From NCBI GenBank assembly GCA_934402375.1, contig CAKRUB010000019.1, positions 1 through 54,942 on the forward strand: a stretch of 54,942 nt of DNA. The letters run 5' to 3'. The position numbers and the translations under genes are program-made. The DNA comes from an uncultured Acetatifactor sp. (GTDB lineage Bacteria; Bacillota; Clostridia; Lachnospirales; Lachnospiraceae). This document shows, one piece after another, positions 1 through 8,203 of this stretch. Position 1 is the first letter of the stretch; every line of letters starts with the position of its first letter. The notes beneath the pieces were generated by a model. It made no database searches. It was not told the DNA's origin and saw only the letters and a list, made by a program, of their open reading frames with translations.

Positions 1-886
1 TGTGTGTTGTGGCATTTACAATAGCCTCTCTAATTGCTTCTGTTGGTAATTCGTATGCATCTGTTCTGACAAGACCACTTATTTCTGCTCCCAGATTGAT
101 ATGCTTCAGTACAAATTCATAAGCTTCTTCAATCTGCTCATAAAGCGGTCCGTCAAAATCTCGTTTATCAATAAAAACAACTCTCTCCGTTCCTTTGAAT
201 AAAGCACACTGAATTTTAGCGAACGGAAGTGTGTTACTCGTCAATAAAACAAAAGCATTTGTCGGTATCAATGTTCCTTCCACATTTTTTAAAACACCCC
301 AATTAACCAAATTTTGCACAGTAACATCTTTTACTTTCTCTTTTTCACTATTTGTCCGTGCTGATTCTATCATACGATTCTTGATAGCCTTACACAATGT
401 TTCTGCAGCCCTCTCATCGTACTTCTGTCCTACGCAAACCATCTCATCAAAAGAAAGATTGGTTCCCTGCAATTCCAAATCTTTTAATATTGCTTCATCA
501 ACAGGTCTCGATGTTCCCGAAACTCTAATATAAGTCCCGGTTTCTTTTCCAAGCGATTTAATGTAATACGGTCTGCTAGCCCCTGGATATATTTCAACAA
601 CAATTACACACTTACCATCAACAGTGTCTACTTCGATATTCGGGAATATCTGTGGATAGCACATATCAGATATAGTGTTAGTAATACCATCCATAATTTT
701 AAAAACTTCGTTCTTATCTACACCTATTATTTCATGTGTTTCATCATCCACACCAATAACAATCTTTCCTCCTGCAGTGTTAGCAAATGCGATAACACTT
801 TTTATATATTTTTCACTTTTCTTAGGAACTTCCCTTTTAAGCTCAATATTAGTTGATTCCCCAGCCTTAATCTCATCTGCTAACAT
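1..886 (-). CDS. AlbA_2 (Schlafen-type) domain protein, 3' end outside window
   Basis: About 295 N-terminal residues are visible; the gene runs off the left edge. The start ATG at 886 follows GGAGG at 896-900; the ATG at 893 meets a stop after six codons. Early residues include NIELKREVP and FANTAGGKIVIGVDD, the pattern of the AlbA_2 putative DNA-binding domain. The visible end, PTEAIREAIVNA, resembles the start of the GHKL-type ATP-binding domain that commonly follows AlbA_2 in these regulators. The role is inferred: an accessory transcriptional regulator or defence-linked ATP-binding protein. The gene is AT-richer than rlmD next door, which suggests acquisition. The family call is fairly secure; the function is unknown. 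Confidence 0.8.
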   Translation of the reverse strand, partial: MLADEIKAGESTNIELKREVPKKSEKYIKSVIAFANTAGGKIVIGVDDETHEIIGVDKNEVFKIMDGITNTISDMCYPQIFPNIEVDTVDGKCVIVVEIYPGASRPYYIKSLGKETGTYIRVSGTSRPVDEAILKDLELQGTNLSFDEMVCVGQKYDERAAETLCKAIKNRMIESARTNSEKEKVKDVTVQNLVNWGVLKNVEGTLIPTNAFVLLTSNTLPFAKIQCALFKGTERVVFIDKRDFDGPLYEQIEEAYEFVLKHINLGAEISGLVRTDAYELPTEAIREAIVNATTH

Positions 887-1011
887 TTTTCATTTCCTCC
901 TCAATTTATATTTTATTGAAACGAATAAAAAATCAGGCAAAAACCGGTCATTTTCACTCCAATTTTTGCCCTCAATCCACAGTATCTTGTGGTTTACTCC
1001 GTGTATTTCCT

Positions 1012-2481
1012 TTATTCCCCATATTTCCGCAGCAAACACACCGTCTCCACGTTCGCCGTCCAGGGGAACTGGTCGACTGCGACGGCCTTCTCCACGACAT
1101 AGCCGCAGTCCAGAAACGTCTCCAGATCCCGCACAAGGCTCGTCGGCTTACAGGATATGTAGACAATATGCTCCACACCGTAATCTATGATTTTCGGCAG
1201 CGCCTTGGGATGAATGCCGTCTCTGGGCGGGTCAAGTATGATCATATCCGGCTTTTCTTCGATGGTGTCCAGCACCTTCAGGACATCTCCGGCAATAAAT
1301 TCGCAGTTATCCAGCCCGTTCTCAGCCGCATTACGCCTTGCCGCCTCGACAGCCTCCTCCACGATCTCTACGCCGATTACCTTCTTTGCGACAGGCGCCA
1401 TGAGCTGCGCAATCGTACCCGTGCCGCTGTACAGGTCAAAGACAACCTTACCGCTGCCCGTCAGATCGCCGACATACTCCCGCGCCGTCTCGTAGAGCAC
1501 CTCCGCGCTGTAGGAATTTGTCTGGAAGAAGGAAAAGGTCGAAATCTTAAACCGCAGCCCTAATAATTCCTCATAGAAATAATCCTTGCCGTAAAGAATG
1601 TCCGTGCGGTCGCTCTGCACGACATCCGCCAGTGAATCGTTGGCAATGTGGAGAATGCCGGCAAATTTCCCCTGCAGCCTCCCGGAATGCTCAAGCTCCA
1701 GAAGCCTGTCCAGAAATCCCCGCAGAAGCTGCTCATCACCGCCAGTCTTTTCCGTTGCGCCCGTGCTATGCGCCGCCTGCACCCCTTCGCTGCCTGCCGC
1801 CTGTACCTTCCTCGCCTCCTGCGACGTCGTCACCAGTGCGACAAGAATTTCCCCCGTCCGGGATGCCTTGCGCACAAGCAGATGGCGCAGATACCCCTCA
1901 TGGCGGAGCCTGTGGTAATAACTGACCTCTTCCGCAGCGAAATACGCAAGCGCCGTATTCAATATCAGTCGGTAATCCGCATCAACAATCCTGCAGTCCC
2001 CGACCGTCACAACATCATAAAAGCTTCCCCTCTTATGCATACCGAGGGAAAGCGGTCCGTCCTTCACCTCATCACCGAAGGAAAACTCCATCTTATTCCG
2101 GTATTCATATGCCACCGGACTGCCCTTGATGCCTTCCCATGTCCAGTCCGCCTCCTGTCTGCCAAGTACCCCGTCCAGCAGCTTTTTCACCTGTCCTTCC
2201 TTGATTTTAAACTGCTCCTCATAGGGCAGGGAAAGATAGGTACAACCTCCGCATACGCCAAAATGGGAACACGGAGTTCCTGTCTCCAGAGGTGATTTTT
2301 CAATCACCTCCAACAGACGTCCTTCCGCCTTCCCTTTTCTGACCTTATTGACGCTAAGCTTTACTTTCTGTCCGGGCAGGCTGTTCTTTACGATCACGTT
2401 TCCCTCCCCGGTATTTACTACACCCTTGTTGGGGAAGTCGACCCTCTCGACAACTGCTTCATATACCTGTCCTTTTTTCAT
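1012..2481 (-). CDS. rlmD: 23S rRNA (uracil-C5)-methyltransferase, RlmD/RumA family
   Basis: A SAM-dependent enzyme that forms 5-methyluridine in 23S rRNA. The 489 residues begin with a TRAM RNA-binding domain (about 1-60). The 4Fe-4S cysteines are C71, C77, C80 (CSHFGVCGGC) and C163, as in RumA. The C-terminal Rossmann domain has FDLYSGTG (SAM site), DPPRDGIHP and ISCKPTSLVRD, whose Cys is the catalytic nucleophile. A low-complexity insertion of roughly 30 residues rich in Ala, Gly and Thr follows LVALVTTSQEA. The SD sequence GAGGGAG lies inside the end of the upstream small gene, so the two are probably co-transcribed. Which uridine(s) it modifies (RlmCD-like or RlmD-like) cannot be told from sequence alone. 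Confidence 0.92.
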   Translation of the reverse strand: MKKGQVYEAVVERVDFPNKGVVNTGEGNVIVKNSLPGQKVKLSVNKVRKGKAEGRLLEVIEKSPLETGTPCSHFGVCGGCTYLSLPYEEQFKIKEGQVKKLLDGVLGRQEADWTWEGIKGSPVAYEYRNKMEFSFGDEVKDGPLSLGMHKRGSFYDVVTVGDCRIVDADYRLILNTALAYFAAEEVSYYHRLRHEGYLRHLLVRKASRTGEILVALVTTSQEARKVQAAGSEGVQAAHSTGATEKTGGDEQLLRGFLDRLLELEHSGRLQGKFAGILHIANDSLADVVQSDRTDILYGKDYFYEELLGLRFKISTFSFFQTNSYSAEVLYETAREYVGDLTGSGKVVFDLYSGTGTIAQLMAPVAKKVIGVEIVEEAVEAARRNAAENGLDNCEFIAGDVLKVLDTIEEKPDMIILDPPRDGIHPKALPKIIDYGVEHIVYISCKPTSLVRDLETFLDCGYVVEKAVAVDQFPWTANVETVCLLRKYGE

Positions 2482-2485
2482 CTGC

Positions 2486-2758
2486 TTAGTTTTCTCCCTC
2501 GTCTACGAAGAAATCATCATCCTCGTCATCGGACTCTTCGTCTTCAAATTCGTCCTCAAAATCATCATCGAAATCTTCGATATAATCGGGAGTGAAGTAG
2601 CGATATACCGCGTAAGCGATTGCCGCAACTGCTGCGATCGCACCGACCACTGCCAGCACGCAGACCACAACGTTACACTTCTTCTCCTTTGCTTCCTCCT
2701 TCTTGCCGAGGATTTCGTTCAACTTAGTCACATCAATCAGATTTTCAAGCTTATTCAT
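2486..2758 (-). CDS. small single-pass membrane protein with acidic tail
   Basis: A 90-residue hypothetical protein. A charged N-terminal region with EEAKEKK is followed by one hydrophobic helix (about 29-50, VVVCVLAVVGAIAAVAAIAY). The tail is almost entirely Asp and Glu (FDDDFEDEFEDEESDDEDDD). A good SD (GGAGGTATCC) precedes ATG 2758. It ends 4 bp before rlmD, so the two likely share a transcript. The layout suggests a membrane-anchored protein with a very acidic soluble tail; no function is recognised. Confidence 0.75.
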   Translation of the reverse strand: MNKLENLIDVTKLNEILGKKEEAKEKKCNVVVCVLAVVGAIAAVAAIAYAVYRYFTPDYIEDFDDDFEDEFEDEESDDEDDDFFVDEGEN

Positions 2759-2829
2759 AGGATACCTCCATAATAAACAGTGTTTTCAATTCATAGAATA
2801 CCACATTTCTTTTAAAATTACCACAATTT

Positions 2830-5148
2830 TTAGATTCTTTTCAGCTTTGCAAAAGATGCATACATGATTTTCTGTCCTGCCATGTCAAAATCGACCGTCA
2901 CCTTGTAATCTCTCGGCTCCTTGACCAGTCCCAGCACCGTGCCTTCACCGTACTTAACATGTGTCACTCTGTCGCCAATCTGGTAATCCGGCGCCGATGC
3001 CGTCATACCCGCCGTGCCCTTTGACAGCCCCGCCAGCTGGTTCAGACTGCCAATGCCTTTTGCAATAAAAGGCTTATCCGCCTTCGCCGTGACCTTGGGT
3101 CTGAGCGTTGCCTTCGGTCTGAAATCATAGCTGCCCTGCTTCGCCCCGGTGTCCTTTGCGCCAAAGCCGATAATGTCCGCCAAAATATCTTTGTCCTGCC
3201 TTGCGCGCTTCGGTTCAGCAAGCTTATTGTCGAGCAGCTCCTCCGGGATCTCCCTCACAAACCGGCTGACCGGATTATACTGCGTCTCTCCCCTGATCAT
3301 TCTGGATCTTGCACAGGTGAGTGTCAGATCGTTCATCGCCCGGGTGATGCCGACATATGCCAGACGTCTCTCCTCCTCGATGTCCTCCTGATCGTTCGTC
3401 CAGATTGCAGCCTGTCCGGGGAAAAGTCCATCCTCCATGCCTGCGAGATACACATGCGGGAACTCCAGTCCCTTCGCGGAATGAAGGGTCATGAGAAGAA
3501 CACGGTTGTCGTCATCCTCCACCTTGTCAATATCCGCCACCAGTGCGACCTCCGCCAGAAACTCTGTCAGATTCGCCTCGTCATGCATTTCCTGATAAGC
3601 GACCGCCTTCGTAATCAATTCGTCCACGTTGGCGATCCTATCCTCCGCCGACTCGTCGTCATTGTCCTGCAAATACTGCGCGTACTGAATCTTTTCGACG
3701 ATTTCCTGTATCAGCTCAGCGATTGTAAGCTCAGACGATGCCTTGCGCAGCTCCCGGATGAGCTGTACAAACGGTCTGATCTTTGCCGCCGTCTTGCCCA
3801 GACTCATAATCTCATCCGCCAGCTCCATCGCATCATACAGGCTGACATCCCGCATCTGCGCATAGTCCTCAATCTTTTCCACGGACACCGCTCCAATGCC
3901 GCGCTTCGGAATATTGATGATTCTTCGGACCGCCACATCATCCCTGCCGTTGTCAATCGTCTTCAGGTACGCAAGAATGTCCTTAATTTCCGCTCTCGCA
4001 TAGAAGTTCGCCCCACCGACAACGTTGTACGGCACACCTTCCATAATCATCCGCTCCTCGAGCAGACGCGCCTGTGCGTTCGTGCGGTACAGGACGGCAA
4101 AATCCTTGTACTGTGCCCCTTGCTTACGAACTTTGCGGCAGACATCATCGGCGATATATTCCGCCTCCTCATAGGCGCTGTCAAACTGTCTGAAATGCAC
4201 CAGTTCGCCGCTCCCGCGCTCCGTCCAGAGTGCCTTGTCCTTCCGTCTCTCATTGTTAGAAATCACCGCATTCGCCGCATCGAGTATGGACTGTGTAGAA
4301 CGGTAATTCTGCTCAAGCTTGATTACCTTCGCCTCCGGAAAATACTTCTCAAAGTCAAGGATATTCCTGATATTCGCGCCCCTGAACTTATAGATGGACT
4401 GATCGTCGTCACCCACCACACAAAGATTCCGATTTTTCTGCGCCAGCAGCCTTACCAGTTCAAACTGCGCAGTGTTAGTATCCTGGTACTCGTCGACCAT
4501 GATATACAGAAACCGATCCTGATAGCTGTCAAGGATCTCAGGACAGTTCTTAAACAGCTCCACCGTCTTCACGATCAGATCATCAAAATCCAGCGCGTTA
4601 TTTCTCCGCAGCGTCTCCTGATATTCCCGGTATACCCTTGCATAGGTTCTCTGGTTTATATCATTCGCGGCATTCAGCTCATATTCACTGACACCGATCA
4701 GTTCGTCCTTCGCGGAGGAGATTGTCCCCAGCAGCGCCCTCTCCTTATAGATCTTTGTATTGATTTCCAGACGCTTACAGATATTCTTCATAACCGTCTT
4801 CTGGTCGTCCGTGTCGTAGATGGTGAACTCGTTAGCAAAGCCGATCCTGTCGATATGTCTTCGGAGAATTCTCACACACATGGAATGAAAGGTCGAAACC
4901 CAGACCTGATCCGCGCCGTAATCCACAAGCTGGTTTACCCTCTCTCGCATTTCGCCTGCCGCTTTGTTGGTGAACGTGATTGCAAGAATGTTCCATGGCT
5001 TGACTCCCATCTCGTCGATCAGATAGGCAATCCTGTGCGTCAGGCAGCGGGTCTTTCCGCTTCCCGCACCGGCAAGCAGCAGCAGCGGACCTTCCGTGTG
5101 GAACACCGCCTCCTTCTGCTCCTTGTTCAATGTATCATATATACTCAT
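2830..5148 (-). CDS. pcrA: ATP-dependent DNA helicase PcrA (UvrD/Rep family)
   Basis: A superfamily 1A 3'-5' helicase for repair, rolling-circle replication and clearing RNA polymerase or RecA from DNA. Length 772 residues, normal for PcrA. Walker A is at 26-33 (AGAGSGKT), the DEXX-type motif II is in MVDEYQDTN, and the later motifs include GDDDQSIYKFRGA, LEQNYRST and TLHSAKGLEFPHVYLAGME. The C-terminal IGDRVTHVKYGEGTVLG is the Tudor-like region that contacts RNA polymerase in PcrA proteins. It starts 6 bp after the stop of the upstream zinc-ribbon gene, so translation of the two is probably linked. Confidence 0.97.
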   Translation of the reverse strand: MSIYDTLNKEQKEAVFHTEGPLLLLAGAGSGKTRCLTHRIAYLIDEMGVKPWNILAITFTNKAAGEMRERVNQLVDYGADQVWVSTFHSMCVRILRRHIDRIGFANEFTIYDTDDQKTVMKNICKRLEINTKIYKERALLGTISSAKDELIGVSEYELNAANDINQRTYARVYREYQETLRRNNALDFDDLIVKTVELFKNCPEILDSYQDRFLYIMVDEYQDTNTAQFELVRLLAQKNRNLCVVGDDDQSIYKFRGANIRNILDFEKYFPEAKVIKLEQNYRSTQSILDAANAVISNNERRKDKALWTERGSGELVHFRQFDSAYEEAEYIADDVCRKVRKQGAQYKDFAVLYRTNAQARLLEERMIMEGVPYNVVGGANFYARAEIKDILAYLKTIDNGRDDVAVRRIINIPKRGIGAVSVEKIEDYAQMRDVSLYDAMELADEIMSLGKTAAKIRPFVQLIRELRKASSELTIAELIQEIVEKIQYAQYLQDNDDESAEDRIANVDELITKAVAYQEMHDEANLTEFLAEVALVADIDKVEDDDNRVLLMTLHSAKGLEFPHVYLAGMEDGLFPGQAAIWTNDQEDIEEERRLAYVGITRAMNDLTLTCARSRMIRGETQYNPVSRFVREIPEELLDNKLAEPKRARQDKDILADIIGFGAKDTGAKQGSYDFRPKATLRPKVTAKADKPFIAKGIGSLNQLAGLSKGTAGMTASAPDYQIGDRVTHVKYGEGTVLGLVKEPRDYKVTVDFDMAGQKIMYASFAKLKRI

Positions 5149-5154
5149 ATTCCC

Positions 5155-5922
5155 TTATTTCACCTCGTTCACGTCATTGAAATTCCAGATCTTGATGTTA
5201 AATTCCACAATCGGCGTATCACAGTACAGACATCTCTTCGCCCCGAGCTTCGGCAACGGTGCGCCGCAGTTGGGACAGTTCATGGCAAGTCCGGAATCCG
5301 TCTGATTCTCAACGACGTCCCGATCCTGAATGTAGAGCATCTCAATATTGTAACGGCTCTGCTCCAGCCTCGAATCATCTCCCGCAACAATCCTGCCGTC
5401 CCTCTCCTTATAGTGGATATACTGGACAGCCGACTGAAAGATGATGCTGCATCTTCCCTTGATCTTCCGGTACTGACGGATCTCCGTCCGGTGAATCTTG
5501 ATGTCCCTGAAATGTTCCCCGGCATCTTCGTTGTTCAACGCATCTATTCTCATCTCCAGCTTTGCCCGGAGCTCGCTCGTGGTGCTCTCAGTCAGTCTGG
5601 CTCTGTTTTTCTCATCAATTCCCATCAGAAAGCCCATGAGGATGTTTTCTGCCCGCGTCTTCATCTCATCATAGTGAAACTCCGGGAAATCCCGCAGGAT
5701 TTGCGGTAAATACAGCCTTGTATTCGCGGAGACAGACTTCGGTGTAACCTCGAACTCCCTCTCCATCTTTTCAACTCCATCCGAAAGTTTTTCCGTGCCA
5801 AATGCCATTCTGGAAAAATTACGCACCTTCTCCTTTATCGTGCGATAGGCGATATATCCGCCTCCCAGAACCGCCAGCGCCAAAACTAAAATAACGATTG
5901 TCCCGATCTGTCCTGCTGTCAT
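5155..5922 (-). CDS. membrane-anchored zinc-ribbon protein
   Basis: About 255 residues from the ATG at 5922, chosen because GGCGGGAGAAG lies just upstream; in-frame starts at 5940 and 5988 lack an SD. One N-terminal transmembrane helix (IGTIVILVLALAVLGGGYIA) is followed by a soluble domain with a charged, mostly helical middle. A C-terminal zinc ribbon, CPNCGAPLPKLGAKRCLYCD, has four Cys in CxxC...CxxC form. The middle faintly resembles Tim44-like folds, but that is a guess. It sits between an SPFH protein that also carries zinc ribbons and pcrA; the shared ribbon type suggests it works with the SPFH protein. Confidence 0.7.
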   Translation of the reverse strand: MTAGQIGTIVILVLALAVLGGGYIAYRTIKEKVRNFSRMAFGTEKLSDGVEKMEREFEVTPKSVSANTRLYLPQILRDFPEFHYDEMKTRAENILMGFLMGIDEKNRARLTESTTSELRAKLEMRIDALNNEDAGEHFRDIKIHRTEIRQYRKIKGRCSIIFQSAVQYIHYKERDGRIVAGDDSRLEQSRYNIEMLYIQDRDVVENQTDSGLAMNCPNCGAPLPKLGAKRCLYCDTPIVEFNIKIWNFNDVNEVK

Positions 5923-5989
5923 CTTCTCTCCCGCCCTCATCCGGCTATCTTTGGAATTACGGCACCGAACCGTGCCTGTCAGACACACG

Positions 5990-6023
5990 AAAACCGCAGC
6001 AGTCCTACGTTCAGACTGCTGCG
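5990..6023 (-). terminator. Rho-independent terminator after the SPFH gene
   Basis: A perfect 10-bp stem (CGCAGCAGTC at 5995-6004 with GACTGCTGCG at 6014-6023), a 9-nt loop, and TTTT on the minus strand after the stem. It lies between the SPFH gene and the zinc-ribbon gene, so the latter probably gets its message from read-through or its own promoter. Confidence 0.75.
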
Positions 6024-6056
6024 TTTCATCAATCCTTTACAAATATCAGAATTTAC

Positions 6057-7406
6057 TTACACTCTGTCGTTATCATCAAAAATGTCTCCGCACTCAGGGC
6101 AGAACTTGGGCGGATGTGCCGGATCTTCCGGCTCCCAGCCACACTTGTCACACTTATAAATCGGTGCTCCCTCAGGCTTCTTTGATCCACAGTTGCTGCA
6201 GAACTTACCCTGATTTACCGTACCGCAGGAACAGGTCCAGCCGGCTGCCGCAGGCTTGGGCGCTCCACACTCCTGACAGAACTTTCCTCTGTTGTCGGTC
6301 TTGCCACAGGAGCAGGTCCAGCCGAGGATCGGTGCTGCTGCACCGGGATTCTGCATCTGAGGCATCTGCTGCTGTACATTCTGCTGTGCCATATTGTTTG
6401 CGCCAAAAGCATTGCCGCCCATCATGTTGTTCATCATGCCCATAGCCATCATGCCCATAGCGCCGCTCATTGCGTCTCCGCCGCCGTTGCCGTTGCCCAT
6501 GTTCTCCATCATGGTTGAGAATGCCTCTGTCTTTCTCGCATTCTGCATATCCGCGCCGCGAAGCATTGCCGTCTCCTGCCACTTCTGGAATCTCGCTCTG
6601 TCCTCTGCGGGCATGTCTGCGGAGTTGATGGTCATGCTGATCATCTGGATACCGCGAAGCTCAGTCCACTTTTCAGTCAGCGCATCAGAAAGGATGTTAC
6701 AGAGTTCCTCGGAAAATCCGGGAATCTCGTAAGGGCGCACACCCTGTACGGAAATCTTTGCCAGTGCAGGCTGCAGAGCTGTCAGCAGCTCACTCTTCTG
6801 TGTGGATAGAAGGTCTGCCTTCTTGTAGCTGTCGGTAACGTTTGCACATACATTCGTATAGAACAGGATCGGGTCAACGATCTTGAAGGTGTACTGACCA
6901 TTTACCTTTACCGCTGTGTCAAAGTCAAAGCCGGTATTCTTATCCAGCACACGGAACGGAATCGGTGTAGGCGTTCCGAACAGATTGTTAAGAATCTCCT
7001 TTGTGTTAAAGAAGTAAACTCTCTGATCCTTCGCCGTGTTGCCACCAAACGTAAAACGTCTTCCGAGCGTGCTGAAGCTGTTCTTGATGCTGTCGCCAAG
7101 ATTGCCGTAGAAAAGGCTGGGCTCTGTGGAATTGTCGTATATGAATTCTCCGGCATCCGCACAGACATCAACGATTCCGCCCTGATCCACAATGATCATA
7201 CACTGACCTTCGTTGACTGCAACGATGGAGCCATTGGAAATGATGTTGTCAGAGCCCTTCGTGTTGCTGTTGCGTCCCTCGTTTACTCTCTTCTGACCCT
7301 TGACCATCAGTATGTCGTTGGAAATGGAGTCACAGTAGAAGTACTCTCTCCACTGATCTGCCAATACAGATCCCAGCGCATCCTTTGCCGCTTTAATTAA
7401 TCCCAT
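6057..7406 (-). CDS. SPFH/Band 7 protein with C-terminal zinc ribbons (YdjI-like)
   Basis: 449 residues. The N-terminal 270 or so residues match the SPFH-Band 7 subfamily typified by B. subtilis YdjI (MGLIKAAKDALGSVLADQWRE, then SNGSIVAVNEGQCMIIV). A Met/Asn/Gly-rich linker of about 80 residues follows (GMMAMGMMNNMMGG). Three zinc ribbons end the protein: WTCSCGKTDNRGKFCQECG, WTCSCGTVNQGKFCSNCG and a rubredoxin-like YKCDKCGWEPEDPAH. SPFH proteins build oligomeric scaffolds; YdjI-type relatives are linked to membrane-stress (PspA-like) responses, so a role at the inner membrane is inferred. Start MGLIK follows an SD (GGAGGATGAACG). Confidence 0.88.
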   Translation of the reverse strand: MGLIKAAKDALGSVLADQWREYFYCDSISNDILMVKGQKRVNEGRNSNTKGSDNIISNGSIVAVNEGQCMIIVDQGGIVDVCADAGEFIYDNSTEPSLFYGNLGDSIKNSFSTLGRRFTFGGNTAKDQRVYFFNTKEILNNLFGTPTPIPFRVLDKNTGFDFDTAVKVNGQYTFKIVDPILFYTNVCANVTDSYKKADLLSTQKSELLTALQPALAKISVQGVRPYEIPGFSEELCNILSDALTEKWTELRGIQMISMTINSADMPAEDRARFQKWQETAMLRGADMQNARKTEAFSTMMENMGNGNGGGDAMSGAMGMMAMGMMNNMMGGNAFGANNMAQQNVQQQMPQMQNPGAAAPILGWTCSCGKTDNRGKFCQECGAPKPAAAGWTCSCGTVNQGKFCSNCGSKKPEGAPIYKCDKCGWEPEDPAHPPKFCPECGDIFDDNDRV

Positions 7407-7556
7407 TCGTTCATCCTCCGATTCTTTTTTTGTAATCCCGCCTCATATGTATCAGATATATGGCAGTCGCATGTTCAAAATGCACACTTATCTTTTATAT
7501 TTTATCAAATAAATCACTTTCTCTCAACAGGTTTTGCAAAATATTCTTCTGAAATC

Positions 7557-7585
7557 TTTACAAAATCTGTTCTATCTAATAAACT
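7557..7585 (+). promoter_or_regulatory. sigma-A-type promoter of the HTH gene
   Basis: TTTACA at 7557-7562, a 17-bp spacer and TAAACT at 7580-7585, in an AT-rich gap upstream of the HTH gene. Confidence 0.5.
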
Positions 7586-7598
7586 AGATAAGTGGCAC

Positions 7599-7613
7599 AT
7601 GCACCACATGCAT
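7599..7613 (+). promoter_or_regulatory. possible operator, inverted repeat ATGCA-N5-TGCAT
   Basis: The inverted repeat ATGCACCACATGCAT begins about 13 bp after the predicted -10 box, where a repressor would block transcription. Overlapping direct repeats of CACATGC are also visible. Autoregulation by the HTH protein encoded downstream is a guess. Confidence 0.3.
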
Positions 7614-7659
7614 TTGTTTCAGGTACATCTATATCATATAACAGGAGAATAAATTTAAC

Positions 7660-8145
7660 ATGGGGAAAAAAGCTACAAAAGCAGCTGATAATATGTACTA
7701 TCTCGCACGTTGCGAGGCAGCAGAAAGCAATGATGACTTTTCCAGCCGGGAGAAGGCGGCTGAGATCATAGGGATTGACCGCACAAGGCTCGCACGCATC
7801 GAACTCGATACGATCGCGCCGTACCCCGAGGAGGTCAAGGCGATGGCTGAAGCCTATAACGTGCCCGAGCTATGCAACTCCTACTGCGCAAGGGAATGTC
7901 CCATCGGGCGCGACAATGTTCATGAGGTAACGATTGATGACTTTGACCGTCTCGCCCTGAAGGTTCTGGGGTCGCTGAAGGACATCGACTCCCTCCGTGC
8001 ATCTCTGATCGCCATTTCCGAGGATGGCGTCATCGAAGCGAGCGAACGCCCTGCCTTTCAGGAGATTCTCGATTCCCTCGAAAAGATCAGCACGAACGCG
8101 AAGGCATTGCAGCTCTGGGCAATCAAAAACATCCGTTTAAAGTAA
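7660..8145 (+). CDS. XRE-like helix-turn-helix protein
   Basis: 161 residues. The N-terminal half contains a lambda-repressor-like HTH (about 29-65): SSREKAAEIIGIDRTRLARIE, then a helix ending MAEAYNVPEL. A Cys-containing stretch (CNSYCARECPIG) links it to a helical C-terminal domain (DFDRLALKVLGSLKDIDSLRASLIAI...), perhaps for dimerisation. AGGAG lies 10 nt before ATG 7660. It stands alone on the plus strand, divergent from the SPFH gene, with its own promoter and terminator, so it is probably a stand-alone regulator. The target is unknown; the four clustered Cys could bind metal. Confidence 0.75.
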   Translation: MGKKATKAADNMYYLARCEAAESNDDFSSREKAAEIIGIDRTRLARIELDTIAPYPEEVKAMAEAYNVPELCNSYCARECPIGRDNVHEVTIDDFDRLALKVLGSLKDIDSLRASLIAISEDGVIEASERPAFQEILDSLEKISTNAKALQLWAIKNIRLK

Positions 8146-8154
8146 TCGCAGAAA

Positions 8155-8194
8155 GCGCCGCAGGAAGTTCTTAAGCTTCCCGCAGCGCCTTTTA
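8155..8194. terminator. bidirectional terminator between HTH and solute-binding genes
   Basis: GCGCCGCAGGAAG at 8155-8167 pairs with CTTCCCGCAGCGC at 8176-8188 (13 bp, two G-U pairs). A T-run follows on the plus strand (CCTTTTATTTTC). It sits between two convergent genes. Confidence 0.75.
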
Positions 8195-8203
8195 TTTTCT
8201 ATT

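Noticed and set aside
3454..5709. 751-residue plus-strand open frame
   Set aside because: It lies antisense to pcrA and the next gene. It has no SD or family motif; pcrA's motifs are complete on the minus strand.
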